Origin: Allacma fusca
Lineage: Eukaryota; Arthropoda; Collembola; Symphypleona; Sminthuridae
Length of the DNA stretch: 64,000 nt
Direction: 5' to 3'
NCBI GenBank assembly: GCA_947179485.1
Contig: OX359249.1
Span: forward strand, 51,905,402 to 51,969,401
In this document: positions 24,597 through 37,629 of the stretch, piece by piece
Layout of the letters: each line of letters starts with the position of its first letter
How positions within the stretch are numbered: position 1 is the stretch's first letter
Notes under the pieces: generated by a model
The model's database searches: none
Seen by the model: only the letters and a program-made list of their open reading frames with translations
Told to the model about the DNA's origin: nothing
Program-made: the position numbers and the translations under genes

Positions 24597-24830
24597 TCAA
24601 ACCTCTTGCCTCCCCCAACTTCTCATGTCATTCCTTGGGGCACACTCATGTTTAATAAGGAAGGCGAGAAGGGTCCCTTGGACCTTGAAGACTCCCTTTA
24701 ACTTCCCTCCCAATACCGGGTCCATTCTTCCTCTCCGGATTTTGATCTCCGAGATGGATCTATTTGCGGGGTGAGGGGGATGGGAAGGGGCTATAGAAAT
24801 GCTGGGACTACTGAGGGACGGATCCTCCAA
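24597..24830 (-). CDS. Weak candidate first exon in a GC-richer block
   Basis: Seen: ATG at 24830 begins MEDPSLSSPSISIAPSHPPH followed by a basic segment (EIKIRRGRM) and runs 77 codons without a stop. The Pro/Ser-rich N-terminus looks like regulatory proteins, and the block 23.6-25.7 kb is less AT-rich than the window average. No convincing donor stands out, and the opposite strand is also open, so this may be chance. Confidence 0.2.
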   Translation of the reverse strand: MEDPSLSSPSISIAPSHPPHPANRSISEIKIRRGRMDPVLGGKLKGVFKVQGTLLAFLIKHECAPRNDMRSWGRQEV

Positions 24831-25562
24831 TGTGTAGTAACTACTCCGATGTAATTATGTAATTATTATGTATGTAGGTATACTTGATTTGAAGGGTTGG
24901 GGGTTGTTGATTGGAGGGATGACTTGGGACTTCCGACTTGTCACTGGTCTCCGTGTCTCTGTGCCTGGACTTGTGGCTACGGACTTATTTGCTCGAGTTG
25001 TTAAATAAAAATTGTGGCTGACTGAAGTGGAAGTTGTGTGTTGTGTGAGGCGTACTAGAGTAGAAAGGAGAGTGGTTGGTGGAATGTGTTGAAGGTTGGA
25101 TTCGGAGGAAAGTTGCGGAGCAGACTGGAAGGGGAAAGAAATGAGAGAGCTTAATGTAACTAAAAAGTGAGATGGTGCGAGGCGGCTGTGTTAGTTTTCC
25201 CCGAGCAGTAGTTGGAGAGTGAAGTTATAAGGACTGAGTAGTTGCAGTAGTTGTGCGCTGGAAGTTGATAGTTGATAGGACCTAGGGAAGGAAATTGAAT
25301 TGAATGCTAAACTAGGGCTGAAGACCCAAGGAAGAGTAAGTGTAAGTTTAGTGTAGGGACGTAGTCGGGCCGTAGGTATGGAATGCAAGCACTTGAGAGA
25401 GAAACAGAGCGGTGGAGTTGAAGAAAATCAACGTTCCTTCTCCCTTCTTTCTACGTCTTCCTGCCCTCGCCGAGGACAACATAATTCTCCGCTCTTTTCC
25501 TCAAATTCGAGAACGGGAGGTGTATCCAGCACACGTCGAGGCCTGGCTCCTGCCCAGTCCAA

Positions 25563-25612
25563 GCTTTTCCCCTTTTCCCCTTTTCCCCTTTTCCACTTTT
25601 CCCCTTTTACCG
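25563..25612 (+). repeat. (CCCCTTTT)n 8-bp repeat
   Basis: Six near-identical TTTTCCCC units, one changed to TTTTCCAC. Confidence 0.9.
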
Positions 25613-25720
25613 AATCGAAGGGACTGACGCTGTCTCCACTTCACCATAGCTTCGCTCTCCTCACCTAATCCTGCAGCCCCTATAACATAATATAACTCCA
25701 ACCATCCATACCCCATATAC

Positions 25721-25744
25721 ATACACACACACACACACACACTT
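25721..25744 (+). repeat. (CA)n microsatellite
   Basis: About nine CA units following CATATACATA. Confidence 0.95.
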
Positions 25745-25984
25745 ACATATATCCCATGCATTAAATATCTAAACTCCACAATCCAAACATCAGTACTGCC
25801 ACATTCTCGCCATTCATCACAATATGCCTAGAAACTATTTCCCTTTTCCAGCATTTCCATCTCTCCACTGTCCCATTTCTCCAGTCACATCAACTCCGTC
25901 TACGTATTAATCCCCTTTTTAACGCACCATACAACTTTATAGTCAGTCCTCCTTCCAAATACAGGCTCTGTCACAACTTCAGTC

Positions 25985-26072
25985 CTGCATTCCTTCACTC
26001 CTTCACTCCTTCACTACTTCACTCCTTCACTCCTTCCCTACTTCACTACATCACTACTTTACTCCTTCATAT
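25985..26072 (+). repeat. (TTCACTCC)n 8-bp repeat
   Basis: About ten 8-bp units, TTCACTCC with TTCACTAC and TTCCCTAC variants. Confidence 0.9.
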
Positions 26073-27364
26073 CCTCACACAATGTATGGCACAATCATGC
26101 AAAATATCTTATTCTCCCATTTGTAACCACACTCTTCCCCGGATTTTTACAAATTTCCTCCATTGATGATACACATCAATATATCATTCCTCATATCCCT
26201 CTACAACGACAATATTGAGCATGTCAAAGGAGGAGCGGAACACTCGTCTTAAACGAGTTCATTTTTTTTTAAATCTTCAACTTCCCTCCTCACTCGTTTT
26301 GACGGGCTGTCCGCAATTTCAAACGGAAAGTTTTCATTCCCTTTCTTTGACAAATCTGGACGAAAATTTGATCAATCCTGGGAGAATTAAATTTTACTTC
26401 CAACTCATCCTTACATCTGGGATTAAGGGATGCAGTGGGCTAAAGATATTTCTTGACACTTTGAGCATACTTGCCGAGTGTTTATGATTATTCCGGCCTT
26501 ACCACTGCACTGGCAAACTCCTCCACCTCGAGCAAGTTCCTTTTGAGATAAAGAAAGATGTTTAGAGCTAGCTGTAAAAGTTGTATGAGATCCAGTAGAA
26601 TTATTATTCTACTTCGGTTACACTAACGGACTCGACTGTATTTCAAGGCGCCCGTCAGGAATTCAAACAATGTTCAGTCCGTGTCCGTATGAGATGCAAA
26701 TTGGAAGTCAGGGCTCTTTCGTGCCCAGTGGATAATTCTAATTTAACCCGTGCCCGGGAATATTACATTGCCTTGGGCCCGAGCTCAAGTTAAATGGCAG
26801 TGAGAATAGAAAATTGTATTTAAACTCGGAACGAGGACAGAGCCAGGGAATGTTCTTGGGGAAACTTTGATTAAATTCACGCAGCATGACAGGAGATACG
26901 ATGATAGGGACTCACTATCCATTTTCATTCTTTTCCAGAAATGATTGGAAAAAGATTGGAGTCAATCTACCTTCATCCCTAAACAACTTGTGTGATTTTA
27001 ATATAATTTCATTTTTGGTTTTTTATGCTACATGGTATGGCAGTGATTGAATGGCTCAGGTAGGATATTATGTCCTTAAAATCAACGTTAAATAAGCGCA
27101 TGTGAGGAGGTGGAAACATCGCATGTTTTATTTTTCTAGAAGCAAAGGAGAAATTTCCGGCCAAAAATCAGTTTACAAGCATTTATTTTATTTTTAAAGC
27201 CATCATGTAAAGGTGGAATATTTATGTAACAATCAAAAGGTAGAATTACTTCTAATATCTATTTATACTTCACTCATTTTAGTTCAACTAAGCTATTTCC
27301 TAGGCGTGGGCAATTTTCTCTTAAACGTTACAAAGTCCATAGAAAAATTGCAGGCGCATACTTC

Positions 27365-27430
27365 TACAGGATGTTCCATACCCTTTTTCTCCCCCCCCCC
27401 TTTCTAGCCCATATAAGGGACAGGGACACA
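27365..27430 (+). repeat. ACAGGATG / poly-C repeat family member
   Basis: ACAGGATGTTCCATACCC, a 10-base poly-C (27391-27400) and TTTCTAGCCCATATAAGGGA repeat the layout seen at 7161. Sequence after ~27430 diverges. Confidence 0.5.
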
Positions 27431-30400
27431 AAATGTTTCATACCCCCATTTTGAAGCCAATTATTTCCCGGATGTTTCAAAAGTTGTTTCATTGACCTGG
27501 GTCAAAAGTTGAGGTCCCAATCTTTAAAAACGTGAAACAGTCAAAATTCTTTTAGATAGGTTTAACTCTTCTGGGCAACATTTTAAAATTAGTCACGTCC
27601 ATTTATCAACGAGTTTTGGTTGAAAAAATCACGCTACCACACAAAAAGCTTTTTTGTGATTGAAATTTGGTCAAACTTTAGAGTTTTCAACGAATGAAAT
27701 TGTGAAATTGAAAACGCTACCTGTGGACATTAAACATTGGCTCACACTTTTACATACATTCTAATTCTCTATTTAGGGCAGAGGTCTTAGTAGGAGTGCA
27801 TGTTCGAAACTCCTATAATTTTGGTAAAATAACTCATTCTTTTAAATATTCAAATTGGGTAAAACATAATTAATATTTTACGTTTTTTAACTTTTTCCGC
27901 TTTTTCTGAGTCGAAAAAATAATGTTGTTAGCTGGATGAAAAAAGTTTTGAAAAATGTAGAGGAAATTTTCCTGTAAAATTAGGAAATTTAGTATTTTTT
28001 ACCATGGTCCCTTGTTTGTGCCCGGGGGTGAGGACAGTGGTACTGTGACACCCGGAATATACATAGCTAACCGCACGTTATAATACACTTGTGGTGTGCC
28101 CGGATAAAAGCTACTGTTTTACAATATCTCACGGAATTCTTCCTACTCTCACTCGTAGATCTGAACTTTCTTTGACTTCTTCTGCTCAAAAAATCGATGG
28201 TCCTGGTTCCTTCTAGGAAAACTTTCTCCTTGAGCAGTTATTACCATTTCCCTCAAACAATTTTCAGATTCAACCTTTGAACTTATTTACTTCCCGTTTT
28301 GGTTTAATTATATAAACTTTTTCCGTCACAAAAATTGAAATCTTAACAATAAAAACAGGGGGAAAAAAGAATTTCTTCATGTTGAAACGTGAGAATGAGA
28401 TACTCAAGTAGCATTACTCACTAGGAAAGATTCAATTTCGCAACAGTAAGAACTGCCAGGACTGTACTAATAACTTCCATTCAGATTTTTCAAACAATTT
28501 ACTACACAACTGGAATAACTACAAAGGTAGATCTCAATATGCTTTACCAAAACTGTTGCTTCTGGGAATACAACAAGTAATGACTCCAATTTGCACTCGT
28601 TGTTTGACTATAACCTCAAGTTTCCAAATCTGATAGTAAATAGGAAATGTGCTTCTTCCTGGAAGTTTTTGAGGTAAGTTCAATGCCAGTTTCAGTTGCC
28701 AAAGTATTACTCCTTGTCTTAGGAAATTGTCACGGAAGTTGAGGCTGGACGATTTCATACGTAGTTATATGTATAGGCATTTGGGATATTTGTTTTATTT
28801 GATGGCATATCCTATATTACGGATTTATTTTAGATAATAGAGGGGATTTTTATCGATCTAATTGTATAATAAAATCTAGCTTAAACTAATCAACACGGAG
28901 TTTGGAACATGCCACGTTTTTGGGATTTTAACATGTAGATAGATAGTATGATGAAATTACAATATACGAAACTCCTTGTAATCATGACTCATTTTGCTCC
29001 AGAGCTTATTTTCTCCTTCTCTCTCAAGGTTTATCCATTCTTAAGAATGGAATTTTAAACAGATCTTCAGAAGTCTCAAACAACGGACTATAGGGTAAAA
29101 CATTTAAAGCTAATTTAAGCTCATTTTAATCTGTAATTTCCCCCTTCACGTCCTTGATGGCTCTTACCGGAAACATTGGGCAAAGTCAATGGTCATAATT
29201 TCATAAAAACTACTTTCAAGTTAGAAAGATTTCGGAGTTTAATATTGTTTTTGTGTTTGAGAGTTCCATTATATTAATAAAGGGAATCAGTAGTGCAAGA
29301 CTTTTAAGAGTAAAAATATTTTATACACAGATGAAATGGAGACCTGAAATGTCTTGGATCAAACCAGGATTCTAATCTCCAAAATTCCAGGGAACGAATT
29401 TGTTCACTTTAAATCTTACATTTGAATTGAATAGTTCACATTTATTGATAATGTAATATTTATATCGTACCACTTTATTTGGAAGGATACTCTTTAATCC
29501 AGCAGCATCAATTTTCGGCTTCAAATGTGGACCTAGTATTCCAATGTGGTCCTAGCCTATCTTATTTCTCAGATTTTTGAAACCGAAATAAATGAGCAAG
29601 TTGCTTTTGAAATTAATGACGTGCTACAAAAGCCAAAACAGGGAATAATCCAATCTAACAAACTGTGGGTGAATTATGTTTTTCTGCAGTTCATGCATGC
29701 GGAAATTATTTCTCACAATCAACCTGAATATGTATAATTCCGGGTTTTGACTCGCCCGAATTCTATTTTTACTTTTCATTGATCGTGTCTGGTGAGGTGA
29801 AGTACCGTGCACAAAACTGTCGCACTAACTTTTTAATTTAGTCCCAAAACACAAAATTATAAAGAAATAGCCGAAAATATGTTTTACACACAATATATTA
29901 TAGCTCCTAACATATATTACAGCTATTAAGATTTAAGGTATTAATATTACACTATATTAATGATAGTGCAATATGAGGTTAACAAGACAGAGTAATTGTT
30001 TTATGGGTGAGTATTGGATTAATTATCTATTATCCCTAGCCCTGTTATGTACATATAAAACGCGGATGACGTCCGCCCGTCACACTTTTTTAACGTCATG
30101 ATTTCTAGTCTAGGGACTTTTACGGTAAATATTGATGGATTCTATTGCGATATTATTTACAGGTTCAATTCCAGGCCTTTACATTAATTAATTACTGGAA
30201 ATGACATTCCGACGGGCTGTATTTGGTTACAAATTCGAATTAGTTTATATGGTTTAAGCAACTTTGGGTTATGGATAGGGTCATGATAATGTAATAATAA
30301 TGCGTACACTTTAATGAGGAAGGACTTTCCTTTTGGACTTTTTTTAGTACCGATAGGGTGGGGGGAGATTTTGTATGAGTAAAGGCAAATACAAATATGT

Positions 30401-31719
30401 TTTGTGTTACGGATAGATGGATATTTGTGTTTCCGATAAGGGCTATTAACATATGTAATGTATAAATGGAAAAGCGTCATTCCAGCGGTGACAGCGGGCT
30501 TGTTTTCTACCCTTGAGCCAACGATCAGATTGTGGGGAAATTTGTCGAACCTCCCATGGTATGAATATCCGCCAAAATTTAACCCTAAATTATTTTCAAT
30601 TTTTGTGGTTAAATTTTGTTAAAATGAACCCGTCACCAACCACACCTACAAATGGCAAGTTGATTTCTTGTCGGCAAGAAAAAGCTGAAATTTTGATTTT
30701 AAAAAATCGGTGAATTTGAATACTCCGCCCAAATTTCGACTAGGAATTCGAAATTTCATTTGAAATGATTTTGTATTTTAAAGCCATTAAACATCTTTTT
30801 AGTGAGATACTAACAACCAAGATCTAAGATCTTTTCAAAATCGTGAAGACCAATGAACATAAATTATATTTTTTAAAACTTAATCAGCTTAATCAGAAGA
30901 CAATTTGTTTTGAGGGGGCGACTATTATTTTAGCTCAGTGGTCAAGACAAAGAATCACATGTAAAAGTTATTGGAATTTTTAAAGAGTTGTAAGTCGTCC
31001 AAAATTCAGTTTTTTCAAAATTTCGAAGACCAGCTGAAATGAATTAATTAAAATTAAAACTTTATTAGAAGGACAATTTATTAACAATTTATTAATTAAC
31101 TTGTAGAGGAATTAAATACCTTTTCAATGAGCTAACATCGACCGAGATGTGTCTTGCGAGACCATAGTTATTCCAGATTTTCGAAAGTATTTCTGGGTCT
31201 CAAAATCTTTGTTTTTTCAAAATTTTGAAACCCATTTGATATGAATTAATGTTTTTAAATTATTTAAAAATTTCATCAGAAGACGATTAGTCCTGAAGGG
31301 GGCTCAAACGATTCCTTCTAGGTGAAACAAATTCTAAGCGAAATCCGTTTCAAGGACGAAATTCTTGAGAAGTAATGACCTTATAAATCTGGTCAGTTAT
31401 GCGTTAATCAGAATGTCTGAAAAAGGCGCTATTCTGGAAAGCAAAGTCAAGTTCAAAGGAAAACTGATTCCCATAATACAATAGTGGGTGGACTTTTATT
31501 TGATCCGAGTGATTTTAAGCGCTCTGAATGAACACTCACAGTAAACATTCAATGATATGAATTTGCTAGAACTGTTCTGAAAAGTTTACATTTGCAAATC
31601 TTATACGAGCTAGGAACAATATTTAAACAGCTCACTATTTAAAGAAGAAGTAACTCCAGAACAGAAGAGCAATACAATATGAAATGAACTATTTATAGTT
31701 ATGAAAAACGGATGACGGG

Positions 31720-32240
31720 ATATGAAGAGCTTTAAAATTACTAGCAAACAATAAACCTCCTGGAAGTGAATGGTTTTCAAATCAGACTATTATCAAAGTA
31801 ACTGGACGACTCCTTGCTAGAACCCCTGGAGGTTTGTTTTATTGAAATAATAATAAATGAAAAACGGGACTACTGGAGGATATTATCAAAGCTCCATTTT
31901 CTAAAATGGCTGCTCAATGAACCAAAGCCTCCCTGATATCGCTCCTAAACACAAACCCCGAACTTTTCAATGTAATTCTGACAACACAATAATTTGTCAA
32001 GCAATAAATCAAGCATTCGCCTCAATATCTGTATTTACCAATCACTGCTATGGGAACGGTTAAAAGAAGAGATACTCGGCGAACAAGTTGTGAACATCAT
32101 CCACACGACCTGTACAACAAAGCCAAGACAAAAGATGGCAGAAATGTCTCCGTGTGGCAATCCGAATTATGAAAGGGGTACATATGGAATTCAGGGCGCG
32201 AACTTCACAATAGGGCATATTGGACATGGACATTTAGGGC
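31720..32240 (+). pseudogene. Second LINE reverse transcriptase remnant
   Basis: Seen: RALKLLANNKPPGSEWFSNQ followed by TIIKVTGRLLARTPGGLFY (31728-31850) fits the LINE block l--nKapGpDgi-ne-ik. A further piece (~32060-32200) reads ILGEQVVNIIHTTC then NPNYERGTYGIQ. It resembles v--i---Y-------v-g-----f-i-rGtrQGcplSP, with the Gln-Gly-Cys part degraded. Intervening sequence has stops in all frames but includes KAPFSKM and TKASLISLLNT pieces in one frame. A strongly decayed non-LTR element. Confidence 0.5.
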
Positions 32241-32287
32241 ATTTTCATTCAAGGCCAAATTGGGCATTTTGGGCAAAATCGTGGAAT

Positions 32288-32372
32288 AAAACAATTGTTT
32301 CTGCAACTACTATTAACGAACAAGTAGATAACCAGACATTCGCATTTGTGACTTCCCTCGCTGTACCCCGTA
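32288..32372 (+). repeat. Dispersed ~85-bp repeat, copy 1
   Basis: ATTGTTTCTGCA, AACCAGACATTCGCATTTGTG and TTCCCTCGCTGTACC match 60006-60092 in the same order and strand. Confidence 0.65.
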
Positions 32373-32429
32373 CCCAAGGAACTATTGATTGTACCCGGAT
32401 ATTACTCGGGTACTTGAAATAATAGTAGG

Positions 32430-34787
32430 ACATGACGGAGCTAACAAATTTATTTGATAATTATCTCATAATTCTTATAATAATTTTGACATTGATCATT
32501 TAGATATCTGACGGATAAATTCCAAACAAATACATAGAATTTTAAAAGATTTAAGAACTAAAAAGCTGACCAATTGCTTGCCTAACTGCGAGTGACTACA
32601 AAGTCATATCAGTACATTACAGTATATTATATCACTGCTCTAATTTGTTGTTAGTTTTGTTGTGAGCAAACTTTTCACAGAACTAGCTTAGTTTGTTATT
32701 ATATTGTTGTTGTTGCATGTAATATTTATTTTGTAGTTATGGTTGTACATTGTAGGAACACTTCTTCAACACAAACACTACGCTACAAAAATGAAAAAAA
32801 TGAATGAAATGTTTTCGTTACTTCCGTTTCAATCTGTTCCTGAAATTATCACGCATTTGGAGTTAGCTTACTTAATTCCAGTAGTTTTCCTAGCGAATAT
32901 TTTAACGGACCCCACATTTACACCTGAATATTATGCAGCGTTTGGAGTTAGCGATGGAAACTTAACCATTTAGAGTCAATCTTAGTAGTTTTCGTATTGA
33001 ATATTTTCAAGGACTAGGGTTATCGGACATGAATCTCAAATTAACAGATATTCTGAGAATGACATTATTAACACGGTGCGTAAACGTTGGGGGAATTGAT
33101 TGTTGTGAACGTTGATACCAAACGTTTAGCTTTGAACTCAGCTGATCCTGAAGCTTTGGAAGAAACTCAGAGGTTTGGATGCACAAATCATTGCGTAGTA
33201 TTGTTTATTGCATTTGGTTTATTTGCTTTACATTAGCCACTAATAAAGTTGCTGGAATTTTGTTTTACCTAAAATACGTTCACAGTGTTGGAATTTACTA
33301 ATAATTCGTTAAATATGGTACACTTATAGTGTAGACTTCAAACGTAGAAAATAAAACTTTCAGTCCCAAAGCTTAACATCAAGTTGTATTTGCGCTCTCA
33401 AAAGTATAAATCAAGAGAAGTCTAGATGGAGTTACAGATTCGACGGATATTTAAGCCTACGGAGCAATGCCATAATATATTACCTATAATAAATATTTTC
33501 CTGATTCCTATTTATTTGCTGATGTTTTGAATGTTATTTTATTTTATTATTTTAATAACTATTGCATTTTTTCGAGCACCGGACATGTCATCATCCCCCC
33601 ACCCATTCCGGGGTGCTTATAGTGGATTATATGAGCACAGTTAATAATAATAATTTTAATTGTAAGGTATTTGTTAAAAATAAATATATTATAAACACTC
33701 AAAATAACGATATCTAACTCCTGTTTGTGATACATTTGCTTGTAGTTCATAAGGGGCATAATAAACATGTGTAATATGTAACTACGTGGGGACGGAGGAC
33801 CCATACTCTACGTATATATGTATATGTACTTGGTAATAATGTTCATACAGGAAATGGCATACTAGAAGTGAGCCATGGGTGCAGTCTGACAGGAAACCCC
33901 TTGGGATCTTCGATAAAACACTCCATGAAAATCCCGTATAGCACTTATCCCATAAGCGTTCCATGAATATAGCTAGACGAGGGCCATCTCCCAAAATCCT
34001 GCGAATTATCAAGCTTCAAGACTCATCGATCTCCCTAGCTCCACACATCCCGACTTCCTCACCTGGAGTCCTTCGGCAAATTATAATGAGTTCTTCATAT
34101 CTCCCGCCAAAACACTGATTTCCCGACTTCCTGTTTTGGGATTCAGTGAGATATCCGTTCCATAAGAGGTCCATTTTTGGGTTCAGTGAGGTCCGTGAGG
34201 TTCCAGTAGTGTATTTCAATGGGACTCATAAAAATCTGAGCCACCACCACCCGTGAAAAATGTCTCATTCATAGAAATATATTCAACTCTTTTAAAATAG
34301 TCAAATGTCTCCAGAGCTCAAAATGTTCCTCTGAATCATCCTTGTTGTGACCGTAGGAAAGAGATTTTGCGGGATGAGGCGGATGGATTCTGCGACGTGT
34401 CCAACTGGGTATGCATGTATCTACATATGTGTGAGTCCCTGACTGAGCCAATAAATCCACACACAGAGAATGTAATTTTAAGAAAGTAAATGGTTTAATT
34501 AAGTCAGTATATGTATGTATGTGGGAGTACTCTACTATAAAGAACTAATAGTAAGCCCTACTCTATAATGCATGTGCCACTGGTCCTGGTGTGTGTCGGA
34601 GGAAGCGCTGCTCAAACCTAGAACACAAGGGAACACGTAATCAAGTAATTACTCCAAAACACAAAATTACTTGAGCTAGGTAGGATAAGGTAGTGAAGGC
34701 GCGGAAAGATTGACTACACGACACAATGGAGATTATAATCACTATTTTGTAAAAAAAATGTTGGACTTGAATGAGTTGAACTGCTAC
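32430..34787. other. Gene-poor, with a GC-richer block at 33780-34500
   Basis: The minus strand across 33782-34219 is open except for one TGA near 34014 and reads pieces such as GDGPRLAIFMERLWDKCYTG. Composition is clearly less AT-rich than neighbours. No family is recognised. It sits downstream of the candidate exon at 34788-34946 and could hold its later exons or a 3' untranslated region. Confidence 0.3.
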
Positions 34788-34946
34788 CTGTTTCGAGGAT
34801 GACTGAGGAGGAGACAAAGTGGCGTGGAAGCTTTTTCGTGATGACAGCGGAGCGCTCGCTAAATGATAGAGTACAGAGGATGCTGATCTTTTTGGTAACA
34901 TGACGGTCACCTGGAGAGCTAATAACTCGGAGGACAACAAGACCAT
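34788..34946 (-). CDS. Candidate first exon, possible mitochondrial presequence
   Basis: Seen: the ATG at 34946 opens 53 codons ending exactly at a phase-0 donor, CAG|GTAGCA. Base composition is clearly more GC-rich than the flanks. The peptide is rich in Ser, Leu, Arg and Lys. After an internal Met (LPKRSASSVLYHL) it has no acidic residue and reads like an amphipathic mitochondrial targeting sequence (SSRKSFHATL). Inference: a 5' exon of a nuclear gene for an organellar protein. I could not find its next exon, and the GC-richer block at 33780-34500 on the same strand is the obvious place to look. An untranslated or chance open frame remains possible. Confidence 0.35.
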
Positions 34947-37629
34947 AGCTTTATGCTAGCAATAAGAGTGTAGTAAATAGTAAGTATCTGTACATATTAT
35001 GTATAAAAGCAAACTCCAAATAATTGTTAATGAACAAAGCCAAGATATTTGCGGAAAAGTTAAACATTGACAACTTTAATGCAACGAACGGATTGGAGAA
35101 AGGGATAGTACGAAATACGAACCTAAAATCCTTACCGGCTTATACATAACTTACAAAAATAAAATAGAAACCATTTATTTATAATGATACATTATTGGGG
35201 AAAAATGTATGAATAAGTTGTGGCTTTCCCACTGGTCGTCGACACTAGAGAAATTTTCGTCCGAGCATATTTGAAAAACAAGGGATCCTCACTTTGTTTT
35301 TGCCCTGTGAGGAGGACTTTGTGTAGTCTTCTCGTAGTCTTCGTACACCACCATATACTAATAGATTGCAATTAATTATTCTTAATTTTCTGTGGTAAAT
35401 AAAACGGAGTCCTCAAATTAGAATGAAATGATTGTGGAAAATGATAATAACCTGGGTAATCAACTCTATGTCTAGTGAGTATAATGAACTATGTACATAT
35501 GTGACTACCACGGAGTCATGATTCGTCCTAGTCAATTATTCCGTTGGTCCCCTGGGATCATATGACTAGTTTATATAACGAGCCTGGACTGTCCCGTACC
35601 TAATTACATTTTTACCATGTGAATTCCAATTGTTTCTTCGTCTTTACAACTTACAATCAGAATGTCACTTTTACAACGTGTGGGTCATTTTCCTCGTCAG
35701 CGATGAACTGATGACATGAGTTTAAAATGATTGAGCAAACCATAACAAAATTGAGCCTAATATAATTATATAAAATCGTATTTTAAGTAAGTACAAAAAA
35801 GCAATAATAATAATTACACTCTTGTAATTGCACCATAACAAAACACATTATCACTTATGCTTTAGTTCAAAAAAGCAAGAGTAAATATATAATATATATT
35901 TGCAAATTCAAAATCTGCCTTAATTTTCTGGACGCGTGCGAAGGCATAAACTTCTACAACTACAGTCTACTTACAATTATTAGGGAATTCAAAATTATCC
36001 AAATAATTAACTTTTCATGTGCCAAGCAATGCAGGCACTCAAGCATATAATGTGCTATGTAGATCTCCACGAGGTATTCGCAAAAATAGTAATAAACTGG
36101 TTCAATTGTTCATTCGGATTTCCTCTGTCACTTCCATCTGTCTGCAACTCCAACTCACAACAGACCACTAATTGTTTACGACGAAGTTTCTTTTTTTTCA
36201 ATTGAAGTTAAAAATTTCCTTTTTACGTCGCATAGAGCTCTTCAAGTAACAAAGTAATGATTTACAAACACCAGATGAGTTCAACATTTACTCAGTGAGG
36301 ATGAACATTGATGTTCTTGTTATTGTGAAGCCCTGTATCAATGGAATCAACGCCTGCTCCTTAACTATTTTTAAATTGCGAAGGTCTTTTGTAAAATTGT
36401 CTCTTTTCCTTCCTGTAAATCATACACTTTTGAATGGAAACCGACCAATTAAACTAGTCACAAATGAATTGTATCATCGTGGAGTTGACATATAACCTTT
36501 TGATTGTTCTATGTTATGTGTGGTTTTTCAGGGATGGTCTGTCAATCATAAAAATATTTGGGACAGCTGGGTTTATACAAAATTTCATGGGGATTAATTT
36601 GAGCATAATCTTTCCAAATTACAAATTCCACTCAAAAGAACTAAATTAGTAAGGTAAGATTGTAGCGAAGAAAAAAATTACTCTTTAAATCAATTCATAA
36701 ACATTGGCTGACAGTTTCAGTTTCTGAGAATACAATTACGATATTTCCCATTTGGATGGTCTTAAACCGTCAGGAGTGGGAATCGTTGGAAAGTGAGGAT
36801 TGTTCCATATTTCTATTGTAGCCTAATGGGAATCTTATTAGGTTCTGCTTGTTAGGAAGCCCTTTAGATTTTCTACAAGGAAGCGTCACATTATTTTATT
36901 CTATTTTAAAATTGCTATTTTAACTTTGCTCAACTTCCTTGAACGCTGTATAGAAAGTTATCAAGGTAAATTGATAGAAAATGTGGGAATTGAATGTTTT
37001 TCACCATTGCTCCTTCTGTGGGCTGAGGGCTATAGCGGGTGAGAAAAACGTTTTGTGGCCACCTCCACATTATGTTATTACAGGATGTAGTATCTATTAT
37101 TTTATGAAGGTAACATTTGACCCCTCATATCTGTATCTCCGAAAGTATAATTAAGTTTACATTCTACCCGATTCTTCCAGGCACCTAACTTACCCAGTAC
37201 GACAATTCTCACAACAAATCTAGCAAGCAAAGCTAGTAAACTATAGGGCTGTTCCAGGAATTAAACTGTAAATACTGAAATTGTGAAGCTGCCAACCGTA
37301 ATCTTACGGAATAGAATCCCCTTATACTGAACATCTATTGAACTCCTCGGGTTTTTATAAATCATTGTTTTCTAGTTGGTTCAAGTTTTGAAAAACTCGT
37401 GACGGGATATTACAGGATACTTTTCAAAATGTAAATTTTAAGGAAATGAGTTCAAGCCTTGACCTGAAATGAATGGGGTTTACATATTAAGGCAGTAGTA
37501 GGAGAGGGACTGAAGTACATGAATAGAACAAGGTGATTACAACTTTAGTTAAGCCCTCGGAGAAGCACAAGTTTGTGAGTGGAAGGTGGCATTTTTTTTA
37601 TGGGAATAATACGTGAAAAATAAGTAAAG
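34947..37629. other. No gene recognised; 3' flank of the Thr-rich gene
   Basis: AT-rich with short frames. The part next to 37630 should contain that gene's 3' untranslated region and polyadenylation signal on the minus strand; I see no unambiguous AATAAA there. Confidence 0.4.

Larger units (their letters stand above)
25745..31719. other. No gene recognised
   Basis: Besides the 8-bp repeat at 26.0 kb and the poly-C repeat at 27.4 kb, this holds AT-rich sequence with short frames. The longest plus frame (26215-26487) has an ATG but no recognisable motif or convincing splice site. Confidence 0.5.
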
